From contig JADKBS010000013.1 of NCBI GenBank assembly GCA_016714985.1, positions 124,001-188,000 on the forward strand: DNA of 64,000 nucleotides, in the 5' to 3' direction. The notes under the pieces were generated by a model that made no database searches, was not told the DNA's origin, and was given only the letters and a program-made list of their open reading frames with translations. Of the stretch, positions 25,127 through 33,475 are shown piece after piece. The translations under genes and the position numbers were made by a program. Numbering within the stretch: the stretch's first letter is position 1; each line of letters opens with the position of its first letter. The stretch is from Saprospiraceae bacterium (GTDB taxonomy: Bacteria; Bacteroidota; Bacteroidia; Chitinophagales; Saprospiraceae).

Positions 25127-27448
25127 CTACTTCTTAAACCTCCCCACCCTTTCATCCTTCATCACCCCCTTCCAGTTCATCCCAAACCCAAAATCATAGC
25201 TGTGGCCCTCCGAATCCGTGTGGCATTTCATGTCTTGCGGGGCGTCCTCGGCTTGGCGCTCGACTTCGCTCATGCTGGCGGGCATTTGGAAGGGCAAGAG
25301 GCCACTTGGCTCGGCTTTGCCAATTAAAAGGTCCAGCACGGCTTGGTCCTGCACCCGGAAATTGACGAGGATGGCCGTAGCCTCTTTTTCGAACTCACTG
25401 AAAACCATCGGGTTGTCCACCGCCACACTGACGATGACGGGCTTGCCTTTCATCTTGGCGGCGGTCTCCGTCACCATGCCGAGGTCGGTGGCGTTGCTGG
25501 TCTTCACGGTCTTGCCTTTGTAGCTGCGGTTGGCGCTGGCCTCTTTGGGGTCGCCTCCGGCAATGCTCACGGCACGGGCTTCGGTGGCGGTGTAGTCCTT
25601 GTATTGCAGGCTGATGGGCAGGTAGCCGTTGCCGCCTGCCTTGATATCCAAGCTGTCGTAGCCAATGCCAGACTTAGGGCTTTCGATGAAAACCAAGGCA
25701 AAATCGGCTTTGTCAGGGTCGTCCACCACATTGAAATACTTGCTCACGAGTTGCATGTTTACGGGGTAGTCCAGTTTCTCCGGCGTTTTCATGCCAAGGA
25801 AGTTGGTGCTGGCTGGCGTGAACTTCTTGGGCACATAAACCGACTTCTTACCTGTTATGGGCAGCAAGTTCCCCTTGTTTTTCAACAAAACTTGTGACTT
25901 CAACTGGGCATCGTAGCCCTCCTTCATAAAGCCGGGATTGCCCACCACAGCTTTCGTCGCTGCGGGGTCGAGGTAGGGGTTTTCAAAAAGGCCCGTCCTG
26001 AAAATATTGCGCAGCAACCTGACAGCACTCTGCTCCATGCGCTCCCGCATCCATTTCTCGCCGTGCTCCTTAACGCCCATCTGGTAGGCGTCAAGGATGG
26101 GCTGCGCCACATTGTTGCCGCCGAACTGGTCAACGCCCGCCATCAGTACTTTGTAGTGACGCTCGGCCTCTGTCTTGGTTTCAATGCCCCAAGGTTTGCC
26201 ACCGATGAACGAGTTCATTACCGTATGGTCACGGGTGATGCCCCAATCGGTGCAGGCCACGCCGTCGTAGCCGTATTTTTTGCGGAGCAAATCGTTGATA
26301 ATGTACGAGTTATAGGCGTTGCCCACGTTCTCCTTGTTCTTCGTGTCCTGGTTCCAGGAGATGGTGTAATAGGGCATAATGGCCGAGGCCATTTTGGTTT
26401 TGCTTTTCAGTTTAAAAGCACCTTCGGTAAATGGGATGAAATGCGTCTCGAACTGCTTGCCGGGATACACGGCGAACTTGCCGATGGCATAGTGCGCATC
26501 CCTGCCCGCCTCGCCGCTGCCGCCGCCGGGCCAGTGCTTCACCATGGCGTTCACGCTGCCGTGGCCCCAGCCGTCGGCGATTTCCTTGTCGGCGGGGGAA
26601 GTCTGGAAGCCGCTGCAATAGGCTTCTGCCATCGCTGCGGAGAGCCACGGGTTCTCCCCGAAAGTACCATTGAAGCGCATCCAGCGAGGCTCCGTGGCGA
26701 TGTCCACCTGTGGACTGAGGGCGGTGGCGATGCCCAAGGCTCGGTACTCTGCTGCGGCCACTTGCCCGAAGCGCTCCGTCACCGCCGGGTCGAAAGTGGC
26801 GGCGAGTCCGAGCGAACCGGGCCACATGGAGATATTGCCGCCGGAACCTGCATTGTACTCGGCGCTGCTGACCGTGCCGTGGCGTGGGTCGGAGCTGTTG
26901 TTGGCGGGGATGCCGAGGCCGATGCCCTCTGCCAGCACTTGGATATTGTTGTTCCATTGCGCAGCGACCTCCGGCGACTGCACGGACGTGATGAGGACGT
27001 GGCGCAGGTTGTCCTTCATCATAAAGTCGAGCTGCTGGTCGGAGAGGTCGGCGGGGTTGGTCTCGCCTTGAACGAATGGCTTGCCGTTGTAAGTGCCGCC
27101 CATGAAGCCGCCCGCCCGTGCCGGAATGGTCTGGTGGCGGCTATACAGCATGAGGCCCGCTATCTGCTCAATGCTCATTTGCGAAGCGAGGTTTTTGGCC
27201 CGTGCATCGAAGGGTAGGCGCCAATCCTCGTATTTGTCGAGGGAGCCGTTCTTGTTCAGGTCCTTGAAGGCGAAGCCGTCCACGGTCAGGATTTTTACGC
27301 CAGAGTCAGTGGAGTAGCCGATGGTTTGGCCGCCCTTATTGTGGATGGTGATGATGTTGCCGAGGGTGGCTTTGGTGAAGTTTTCTTGGGAGAAACTGAT
27401 GGATGTGGCGAGGAGCATCGCCAGCAACGAGACGTTTAGTTTTTTCAT
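25127..27448 (-). CDS. Glycoside hydrolase family 3 protein (beta-glucosidase-like), exported
   Basis: A 773-residue enzyme with a signal peptide (MKKLNVSLLAMLLATSISFS). The GH3 N-terminal TIM barrel is clear: LSPQVDIATEPRWMRFNGTFGE, MVKHWPGGGSGEAGRD and the nucleophile Asp in GVACTDWGI (family motif SDW/TDW). The C-terminal alpha/beta domain follows (DDPDKADFALVFIESP, NATDLGMV, LLPFQMP). An EF-hand-like DLNKNGSLDKYEDW near residues 58-71 may bind calcium or reflect a dockerin-like linker. It should hydrolyse terminal beta-linked glucose or xylose in the periplasm or outside; exact specificity cannot be read. It appears to be a single-gene unit. Confidence 0.9.
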   Translation of the reverse strand: MKKLNVSLLAMLLATSISFSQENFTKATLGNIITIHNKGGQTIGYSTDSGVKILTVDGFAFKDLNKNGSLDKYEDWRLPFDARAKNLASQMSIEQIAGLMLYSRHQTIPARAGGFMGGTYNGKPFVQGETNPADLSDQQLDFMMKDNLRHVLITSVQSPEVAAQWNNNIQVLAEGIGLGIPANNSSDPRHGTVSSAEYNAGSGGNISMWPGSLGLAATFDPAVTERFGQVAAAEYRALGIATALSPQVDIATEPRWMRFNGTFGENPWLSAAMAEAYCSGFQTSPADKEIADGWGHGSVNAMVKHWPGGGSGEAGRDAHYAIGKFAVYPGKQFETHFIPFTEGAFKLKSKTKMASAIMPYYTISWNQDTKNKENVGNAYNSYIINDLLRKKYGYDGVACTDWGITRDHTVMNSFIGGKPWGIETKTEAERHYKVLMAGVDQFGGNNVAQPILDAYQMGVKEHGEKWMRERMEQSAVRLLRNIFRTGLFENPYLDPAATKAVVGNPGFMKEGYDAQLKSQVLLKNKGNLLPITGKKSVYVPKKFTPASTNFLGMKTPEKLDYPVNMQLVSKYFNVVDDPDKADFALVFIESPKSGIGYDSLDIKAGGNGYLPISLQYKDYTATEARAVSIAGGDPKEASANRSYKGKTVKTSNATDLGMVTETAAKMKGKPVIVSVAVDNPMVFSEFEKEATAILVNFRVQDQAVLDLLIGKAEPSGLLPFQMPASMSEVERQAEDAPQDMKCHTDSEGHSYDFGFGMNWKGVMKDERVGRFKK

Positions 27449-27799
27449 TTCTTCGATTTAAAACCCATGAAATAGCCAGCTTGCAGTGGTTGTCCTGGCA
27501 ATTTTTGCCGAATGGCGAAAATATAAACTTGCTCCAAATTGCTTACCGCACGGCAGTAATAAGTGGATAAAACGTGGAAATGAATCGTCAACACTAAAGC
27601 TGCTTCCTAAAAAACGCTAAGGCCCGCTCACAAGCCAGCCTCGTTGTATCTCGCTTGACTGTCTATTTTTAAAAAAATTATCGGGTATGAATGGTAATCG
27701 GGCGGTAAAACCTAACCTTTCTGTGATTTGCCTGTTTGCATCGTAACTTTGCCAGAATTTTATCACCTGATTGTGTTTTAAACAAACAACGGCAGTAGC
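27449..27799. other. Divergent intergenic region GH3 / hybrid regulator
   Basis: About 350 nt without a gene, holding the promoters of both neighbours. The only sharp signal is the TAACTTTG box at 27744-27751. The rest is moderately AT-rich with no obvious repeat. Confidence 0.5.
27744..27751 (+). promoter_or_regulatory. -7 promoter box of the TPR/kinase gene
   Basis: TAACTTTG, exact TAnnTTTG, 49 nt before the proposed TTG start at 27800. Confidence 0.55.
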
Positions 27800-28954
27800 T
27801 TGAGCCACCTAGTCCCTTACATTTTACTTCTTTCCCTCCTGTTTTTAGGCGGCGTTTCGGGCAACCTAATGGCTCAAAACAACACAAGCACAACGAGCGC
27901 CGCCGAAGCCCTCTGGCCCCTCATTGAAAAACAATTGGAACAACCCGGCGCCGACACGACCCGCCAATTCATCCTGCAACAGGTGCGCAGCCATTGCGGT
28001 GCGGAGAACGACTGTCTTTTCCAGACGTACTTTGGCATTATGATTAAACTGGAGCGGCGCTTCAACCTGCTGGCAGCCATCTACGTCGGGGAGGAGATGG
28101 TAAAAGTAGCCCAACGGCAAGGGAATTTGGAAGCAGAGGCCAGTGCTTATAAGAACCTAAGCCGTTTTCATGGAGCCATTGGGAACGAGCGGCTGACCAT
28201 CGTGAACCTCGAAAAAGCATTGTGGCTGTTTGAGCAACTGGGCAAGCAATCCGCCGTGATTCACACTAAAATAGGCTTGTTGGAACGCAGCCTCAGCTAC
28301 CGGAAAATCGAGGAAGTCATATCTGAAATGGAAGCGTTGCTCGCTCAAGCCACGGAAGATAAGGACACCGCCAATATGACCAACCTCCACCTCCGGCTCT
28401 TGTTTCAAACCCAAACTGCCGGGCTTTACGACAAGATGGAAACGCATGTGGGGGTGCTTGAAAAAATCCCTTTGTCCGACCCTATCAAACCGATGGAATA
28501 TGGCAAGGCCATCCATGCGGCACTGGGCCGGGCCGACTTGCTCAAGGTTCGAGGAAAACTGGCGGAAGCGGAGCGTTTTTACCAAAAAACCCTACGGCTG
28601 TGCGAAGCACAACCCAGCCGATGGCTTGAAATACAGGTGCTCCATTCCCTCTCCGATTTGGAATGGGACCGGGGGAATGTCGCAATGGCAAAATCCTACC
28701 TAGACAAAGCGCATGGAAAAGCCGGAAAGCTGGAACTGGATGATTTGTTGGCCGTTAATTACGAAAGCAAAGCCAAGATTGCCGAAGCAGAGCAACGGTT
28801 TGGTGATGCTTTGTCGTACATAAAAAACAGCAGTTCCACAAGGATAAATTCAAGTCACAAAGCGCCGGGTTCAACCCACAAAGCTATTTTCTTCAACAAG
28901 AAAAAGACCAATTGGCGACCGATAAGAAGAATCAAGCACTGGAACTCCAGCTGA
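27800..28954 (+). CDS. Sensor half of a hybrid two-component regulator (signal peptide + TPR), frameshifted
   Basis: It starts with TTG at 27800 and a signal/anchor stretch (SHLVPYILLLSLLFLGGVSG), then helical TPR-like repeats (YVGEEMVKVAQRQGNLEAEA, YGKAIHAALGRADLLKVRGK, LHSLSDLEWDRGNVAMAKSY). The real protein should not end at 28954. From 28828 on, the residues in this frame (NSSSTRINSS) have no TPR character, whereas the +2 frame reads KKQQFHKDKFKSQ and runs straight into the kinase at 28912. A single missing A in the A-run 28822-28827 explains this. Together with the next entry it forms one gene of the TPR-membrane-kinase-receiver-AraC type. Confidence 0.75.
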   Translation: MSHLVPYILLLSLLFLGGVSGNLMAQNNTSTTSAAEALWPLIEKQLEQPGADTTRQFILQQVRSHCGAENDCLFQTYFGIMIKLERRFNLLAAIYVGEEMVKVAQRQGNLEAEASAYKNLSRFHGAIGNERLTIVNLEKALWLFEQLGKQSAVIHTKIGLLERSLSYRKIEEVISEMEALLAQATEDKDTANMTNLHLRLLFQTQTAGLYDKMETHVGVLEKIPLSDPIKPMEYGKAIHAALGRADLLKVRGKLAEAERFYQKTLRLCEAQPSRWLEIQVLHSLSDLEWDRGNVAMAKSYLDKAHGKAGKLELDDLLAVNYESKAKIAEAEQRFGDALSYIKNSSSTRINSSHKAPGSTHKAIFFNKKKTNWRPIRRIKHWNSS

Positions 28955-30777
28955 AAAAGGCACAACTGCGCAATGCCCTAATCATCACGGCTTTTGTATT
29001 GTTGCTGCCCACTGGATTTCTATTAGGCATGAACAAACAGCGCAAAGCCAAGCAGGAACTGGCCGCACAAAATGTGCTCATCCAGCAACAATCCGAAAAA
29101 CTCAAAACCCTCGACACCGCCAAGTCCCACTTTTTCGCCAACGTGAGCCACGAACTGCGAACCCCGCTCACCCTGCTGCTCGGCCCCATCAAAACTTTGC
29201 TGAAGGAAAACCAACTCACCGAAAAACAAAGCCGCCTGATACAAACCGCCTACCAAAGCGGCAAAGAATTGCAACAGTTGGTCAACGAAATACGTGACCT
29301 GCAAAAGCTGGAAATGGGTAAAATGGAACTGTATGAAAAACCGACCCAACTGTCCTTGTTTTTCAACAGGTACGCTGCCCAGTTCGAGTCGCTGGCCTAC
29401 CGCAAAAAGATTGATTTTTCGATTGAAACAACCGTGGACGACGAGGTAATGGCCAATATTGACCAGGAAAAATGCCGCCAAATTATTTATAATCTGCTTT
29501 CCAACGCCTTCAAGTTTACCCCATCCGACGGCAAAATCAACGTTGAAATAGGGATAAGGGATGAGGAACGAGGGATGAGGGATGTCCCACGAATTCCCCA
29601 ACTCCCTCAACTTCAAATTCCAGTTCACGACTCCGGCCCCGGCATCTATCCCGACGACCTGCCCCATGTCTTCGACCGCTTTTTCCAGACCACCCGCCCT
29701 GAAAAGCCCGCCGAAGGCGGCACGGGCATCGGCCTCGCACTTTGCCATGAGTACGCACATTTGTTTGGTGGAAAAATCGAAGTGGATAGTACATTGGGCA
29801 AGGGGACGATAATGCGGGTCATCTTTCCTGTAAAGGTGTTGGACAGTCCGAAGTCGGCAGTCGGCAGTCAGCAGTCAGCAGCCCGCAGTCCGCAGTCGGA
29901 TGATGTGGGCATCGCAGCCATTGCACCGCTTGAGAAGGAGAATGTACCCAACCCGGCAATTTCCAGCGAAGCAAAGCCCACTATCCTCGTCGTGGAAGAC
30001 AACCCTGGGCTACAAGACTATATCCGCCTGGTTTTGGAGGAAAAATACCACGTCATCACCGCCGGAAATGGCCAAGAGGCGCTGAAATTAATCAGGGATG
30101 AGGAACGAGGGATGAGGGATGACGCCGCTCCCATCCCTCATCCCTCATCCCTCATCCCTGACTTAATCCTCTCCGACCTCATGATGCCCGTCATGGACGG
30201 CTACCAGTTGCTCGAAAAACTGAAATCCGACGATGCCACCCGCCACATCCCCGTCATTATGCTCACGGCACGGGCCGAAGCCAAGGACAAGCTGAAGGCC
30301 CTTCGCATCGGGGTGGACGACTACATGACCAAGCCCTTCGACGAGGAAGAACTGATGGTGCGCATTGAAAACCTGCTGCGTAACCAAGCCGCCCGGCGGC
30401 AGGAAATTCCCACAGCACCGGAACAAGTAGTGGCCGCCCCCCACATGTCCGAAGCCGACCGGACCTGGCTGGAAAACTTTGAAGCACATGCTCAAAAAAA
30501 CCTCTCCGATGATGCCTTCAACATCCCCCTGCTTGCCCAAGAATTTGCGATGAGCCATTCCACGCTGCTGCGCCAGTTGAAGCGCCTGACCGGGCTTACC
30601 CCCGTCCAATATTTGCAGGAAATGCGCCTCGACCATGCCCGCCATTTGCTCGAAACCCGCAGCCATGACTCCATCGCCAAAGTCGCCTCCGAGGTGGGTT
30701 ATGCTGATACCCGCTCCTTTTCCCGCAGTTTCAAGCAGCGGTTCGGGAAATTGCCTTCTGATTATTTAAGTGATTGA
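28912..30777 (+). CDS. Hybrid histidine kinase / response regulator / AraC output half
   Basis: Order of parts: membrane helix NALIITAFVLLLPTGFLLG (about 24-42); HisKA with NVSHELRTPLT (phospho-His about 79); HATPase with IIYNLLSNAFKF, DSGPGI, FDRFFQ and GGTGIGLALC; receiver with VVEDNPGL, phospho-Asp about 421 in LSDLMMPVMDG, and KPFDEEE; AraC-type HTH near the end (HSTLLRQLKRLTGLTPVQYL and VGYADTRSFSRSFKQRFG). Three low-complexity repeats are inserted in frame: RDEERGMRD in the ATPase domain and again in the receiver, and SAVGSQQSAARSPQSD between kinase and receiver. It likely controls a nearby operon, possibly the GH3 or lectin gene; that is inference. Continuous with the preceding entry across a frameshift. 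Confidence 0.88.
   Translation: MATDKKNQALELQLKKAQLRNALIITAFVLLLPTGFLLGMNKQRKAKQELAAQNVLIQQQSEKLKTLDTAKSHFFANVSHELRTPLTLLLGPIKTLLKENQLTEKQSRLIQTAYQSGKELQQLVNEIRDLQKLEMGKMELYEKPTQLSLFFNRYAAQFESLAYRKKIDFSIETTVDDEVMANIDQEKCRQIIYNLLSNAFKFTPSDGKINVEIGIRDEERGMRDVPRIPQLPQLQIPVHDSGPGIYPDDLPHVFDRFFQTTRPEKPAEGGTGIGLALCHEYAHLFGGKIEVDSTLGKGTIMRVIFPVKVLDSPKSAVGSQQSAARSPQSDDVGIAAIAPLEKENVPNPAISSEAKPTILVVEDNPGLQDYIRLVLEEKYHVITAGNGQEALKLIRDEERGMRDDAAPIPHPSSLIPDLILSDLMMPVMDGYQLLEKLKSDDATRHIPVIMLTARAEAKDKLKALRIGVDDYMTKPFDEEELMVRIENLLRNQAARRQEIPTAPEQVVAAPHMSEADRTWLENFEAHAQKNLSDDAFNIPLLAQEFAMSHSTLLRQLKRLTGLTPVQYLQEMRLDHARHLLETRSHDSIAKVASEVGYADTRSFSRSFKQRFGKLPSDYLSD
29557..29584. repeat. In-frame 28-nt repeat, copy A (RDEERGMRD)
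   Basis: The 28-nt stretch here is identical to 30094-30121. It encodes RDEERGMRD within the kinase ATPase domain, where a short beta-hairpin is expected. The word GAGGAACGAGG also appears, reversed, at 2785-2800. Confidence 0.75.
29850..29898. repeat. CAGTCGGCAGT tandem words inside the kinase gene
   Basis: About six imperfect 7-8 nt units (CAGTCGG, CAGTCAG, CGCAGTC) encode SAVGSQQSAARSPQSD in the linker between kinase and receiver domains. Confidence 0.6.
30094..30166. repeat. In-frame 28-nt repeat, copy B, with reverse-complement arm
   Basis: Copy B of the 28-nt repeat (30094-30121) is followed by CATCCCTCATCCCTCATCCC (from about 30133), its reverse complement in words. The whole forms a hairpin in the mRNA and encodes RDEERGMRD plus PIPHPSSLIP inside the receiver domain. 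Confidence 0.7.
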
Positions 30778-31284
30778 TTTTCAGTGGATTACTGCCTCAC
30801 CTGACGAATTCCGCCACCTGCTTTCCCCTCATTTTGACGAAAAATGTGACTAAGTTGACGAAATCAACCCATTGGGGCTGCCCCATCTTTGCAGCGAAAG
30901 AATAAGACAACGGCTATTCATTTTTCCGAGGAACCACGAATAGCAGTTGTACCACTTAAAGCAAAAAAACAAGATGACAATTATCATTTCCAACCTGCAC
31001 CTCCCATGCTGGACTGCATGGACGAGGTCTCCACCACTATTGCACTCCAATCGAAAGAACACCACCGTAAAAAGGGTAGGCCGGTATGCTTATTAAAGCT
31101 TTAAGTGTATAGCCGGTCTGCTTTTCCCCAAATAAAACGAAAGAAAACCCTGCATCCGCATTGGTGGATGCCTGGGTGAAGTATGCCTTTCCTATCCTGA
31201 ATGGCCTATTTAATTAAATAAAAACAAAAAGGAGGAAGCCGAAAATCCTTTAAAGAGTAGGCATAATCAGTTATTTATTGAAAA
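30778..31284. other. Intergenic region before the lectin-like gene
   Basis: About 500 nt with no gene I can support. A hairpin GCATCC...GGATGC lies near 31153-31172 and two similar TAGGCCGGTATGCTT / TAGCCGGTCTGCTTT stretches near 31076 and 31110. A 28-residue frame from 31018 (MDEVSTTIALQSK) is possible but has no support. Confidence 0.4.
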
Positions 31285-31962
31285 ATGAAATCAACAATTT
31301 TTGCACAGAAAATCACATTCATCCTGTTTTTGTTGGGTCTTCTCACCGCATCAAACCAATTATCTGCTCAAAACAGCACCTTGGTTTATGGGGATGTAAT
31401 CTTTCTCCAAAACGGTTGGAGCCAGTACATGGGCGGTTATTTGGATACCCGTGGTTATCAAAAAGATTACGAGAAAACGGGTAATTTCCTTTGCGTGTCC
31501 ACAGCCGAAGTCAAGAACAGAGCTGAAGGAACTGGCTCTTGGAAAATCATGTCAGCTACGGGCAAAAAAGAAGGGAGCCCTGTCCTGGCTAACGATGATG
31601 TCTATTTGTTCAACCAATGGAATGGCAATGGTGGTTACCTGGACACCAAGGGTTATCAAAAAGATTTCGAGAAAACAGGCAACCATCTTTGCGTGTCCAC
31701 AGCCACGAGCAACAACCGGGATATAGGTAGTGGCACATGGAAGATACTCTCTGCCACTGGTAGCGCTGCTGGTACGCCTATCACAGAAAATGTGGAAATC
31801 CACTTGCAGAATGGCTGGAACAATTTTTCTGGCGGCTACTTGGACACACGTGGCTACCAAAAAGAATACGAGAAAACGGGCAACTATCTTTGCGTGTCCA
31901 CAGCCACAGACAAGAACAGAAGTGACGGAAGTGGAACCTGGAAGATTACAATTTCCAAATAA
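31285..31962 (+). CDS. Secreted triple-repeat lectin-like protein (ends at an in-frame TAA)
   Basis: A 225-residue protein. The signal peptide is KITFILFLLGLLTASNQLSA (about residues 9-28). Three repeats of 66 residues follow, each with the pattern FLQNGWxxxxGGYLDTRGYQK, YEKTGNxLCVSTA and GTWKIxSATG; the DNA copies keep a 198-nt period and long identical stretches such as CTTTGCGTGTCCACAGCC. The fold is probably beta-rich, of a lectin or toxin-like type; no catalytic motif. Reading continues in the same frame after the TAA at 31960-31962 into a bulb-type lectin domain without a start codon of its own, so the natural product may be about 349 residues. Confidence 0.75.
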   Translation: MKSTIFAQKITFILFLLGLLTASNQLSAQNSTLVYGDVIFLQNGWSQYMGGYLDTRGYQKDYEKTGNFLCVSTAEVKNRAEGTGSWKIMSATGKKEGSPVLANDDVYLFNQWNGNGGYLDTKGYQKDFEKTGNHLCVSTATSNNRDIGSGTWKILSATGSAAGTPITENVEIHLQNGWNNFSGGYLDTRGYQKEYEKTGNYLCVSTATDKNRSDGSGTWKITISK

Positions 31963-32334
31963 AGTCGCCTTGATGTAGGACAAACGCTTAAAGGAGCACA
32001 GCGCTTGGTATTTGCAAATGGCGCCTATATGCTCAGGCTGCAAGAAGAGGATGGCAACCTCTGTGTTTACAAATATGCAAATGGGAAACAAGGCAGCTTT
32101 GTATGGGGCTCCATGAAGTCTGGATTCAAAAATGGGTGCCAGACCATGCAAACAGATGGCAACTTGGTAGTTTACGATGACAAAAATGTATCGAAATGGT
32201 CATCCCAAACCAATCCTATTTACGATGCCAAATACAATGATGCCAATAACAAGCCAGTAAAACTGGTATTGGAAAACGATGGCGTTTTGAAGTTATACAA
32301 TGCCCAGAATGCAGTGATGTGGTCTTCAAAGTAG
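31963..32334 (+). pseudogene. Bulb-type mannose-binding lectin domain, cut off by a stop codon
   Basis: In frame with the preceding gene: SRLDVGQTLKGAQRLVFANGA opens a GNA-type (B_lectin) domain. Three mannose-site-like motifs are present in the pattern QxDxNxVxY: LQEEDGNLCVYK, MQTDGNLVVYDD and LENDGVLKLYNA. There is no convincing start: the first ATG is at 32029, after the domain has begun; a TTG at 32005 also cuts into it. It is therefore either the C-terminal half of the upstream protein reached by readthrough, or a dead fragment. A good terminator follows. Confidence 0.65.
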
Positions 32335-32356
32335 GCTTTAAGGCTAAATGAAAAAG

Positions 32357-32400
32357 AGGTTGTATCAGAAGTAGCATTCTGGTACAGCCTTTTTTCTTTT
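32357..32400 (+). terminator. Intrinsic terminator of the lectin gene
   Basis: AGGTTGTATCAGAA (32357-32370) pairs along its whole length (with G-U pairs) with TTCTGGTACAGCCT (32377-32390), followed by TTTTTTCTTTT. It lies after the B_lectin part, suggesting both halves belong to one transcript. Confidence 0.85.
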
Positions 32401-32986
32401 GCGCTGTTTCGTGGCGTGGTACACGCTGCTTTTGTCATTGCCGAATGCAAAGATGTCGCCGCCGGACTGCATCGTACATACCTCCATACCTCACTTGGTG
32501 TTTGTTCAGGAACAAGCCGCTTTTGTCATAGCCGTAGGCTACCTGCGGCGTCTCGTTTGTTTGCCTTGCGTGACTTCCCTCATGACGTCGCAGTTTGCCT
32601 TCGGCAATGACAAAGCCCGCCGTTCCCTTGAAATCTCAAACCGCTTCCTTACCTCCCCTACACATTCAAAAAAAGCTTCAGAAATCTTTCGGGAAAGTTT
32701 TGTGGTTTACGGCAGCTATGATTAATTTTCGGCATCCAAACAGCCATGATGACTGACTACTTGAAAAGATGGTTGACCCTGAAAGATGATGGCTTGTCGG
32801 TTGTTTTTTCTGGAGAGAAGTTGGGGGTGTTTGGAATGTGTCGCAAGTTACGCTTCGGTGAGCTTGCGACAGCTAGTTGTAAGTTAGGTTGCACTATACT
32901 TGCGACAGCAGAGAAGTTGGGGTTTGGAGTTGGTCATGGGTTAATGGCCAACTGGTGACAATACTAACATCAACAAACAATTTATT
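32401..32986. repeat. Repeat-rich intergenic region left of the AT-rich island
   Basis: No gene supported. Three related palindromes occur: GCTTTTGTCATTGCCGAATGC (32428 on), GCTTTTGTCATAGCCGTAGGC (32519 on) and, reversed, GCTTTGTCATTGCCGAAGGC (32595-32616). Further right, TGTCGCAAG (32839-32847) faces CTTGCGACA (32863-32871 and 32899-32907). Confidence 0.6.
32846..32871. repeat. Left 26-bp inverted repeat of the AT-rich island
   Basis: AGTTACGCT, 8 nt, CTTGCGACA. The reverse complement, TGTCGCAAG, 8 nt, AGCGTAACT, occurs at 34816-34841. 18 of 26 positions are identical with the same spacing. Confidence 0.6.
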
Positions 32987-33475
32987 ATGGACATGAAACA
33001 ATATCCATCAAGTCAAAATGACAAACTTTTTCAAGCATTACTTGCCTTAGGTAAAAAAGCCATCGATAAGATAATCCAGCATAGAGATGAAAATAACCTT
33101 AAAGCTCTCCCGTATCAATATCTACCAGTTTCGGAAATTGATTTTCATGCTGAGTCCTACTACTTCGACTGGGATAAAATTGAATACTTTGATTCTTATG
33201 ATTGGCACTTTCAAGATTTTGCAAATTTTTTGGACGAGGAGTTATTGGTCTTGCCAGAGTTTGAAGAAGCAGCACAAAAAGTAATTGAAGAGTTCAAAAT
33301 TCCAGAAGTTGCAGTAAAAAAAATTGGATTGTTCAAATTTCTTCGTGAAATCATGAATAAATCACCTAATGGTCGTATTACTCATGACAACGTTGCTAAG
33401 TATGTCCAACTTTTTATAGACGGATATGAATCTTACCGAAGCCATATTCCTATTGTTTGGAATGTCCATCTTTAG
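32987..33475 (+). CDS. N-terminal part of HEPN-type protein, ends at an in-frame TAG
   Basis: A 162-residue AT-rich frame starting MDMKQYPSSQNDKLFQALL. It is helical and acidic (YFDWDKIEYFDSYDWHFQDF, FANFLDEELLVLPEFEEAAQ); I do not recognise the domain by itself. It ends at TAG 33473-33475, but the same frame continues open for 42 codons to the ATG at 33602 and on to 34471. I infer it is the N-terminal half of one gene of about 494 codons with an amber interruption. Base composition differs sharply from the flanks, suggesting transfer. Confidence 0.6.
   Translation: MDMKQYPSSQNDKLFQALLALGKKAIDKIIQHRDENNLKALPYQYLPVSEIDFHAESYYFDWDKIEYFDSYDWHFQDFANFLDEELLVLPEFEEAAQKVIEEFKIPEVAVKKIGLFKFLREIMNKSPNGRITHDNVAKYVQLFIDGYESYRSHIPIVWNVHL

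Noticed and set aside
26063..27217. 384-codon plus-strand frame opposite the GH3 gene
   Set aside because: Shadow of a clear GH3 enzyme; no start signal or domain pattern.
30884..30891. CATCTTTG as a -7 promoter box
   Set aside because: First base deviates from TAnnTTTG and no gene starts at a suitable distance.
30889..31104. 71-codon frame before the lectin-like gene
   Set aside because: TTG start, no domain character, and an equally long frame lies on the other strand at the same place.
31963..33475. Genome-wide stop-codon reassignment to explain the in-frame TAA and TAG
   Set aside because: TAA, TAG and TGA all end well-bounded genes elsewhere in the window, so no general reassignment; local mutation, readthrough or error remain.
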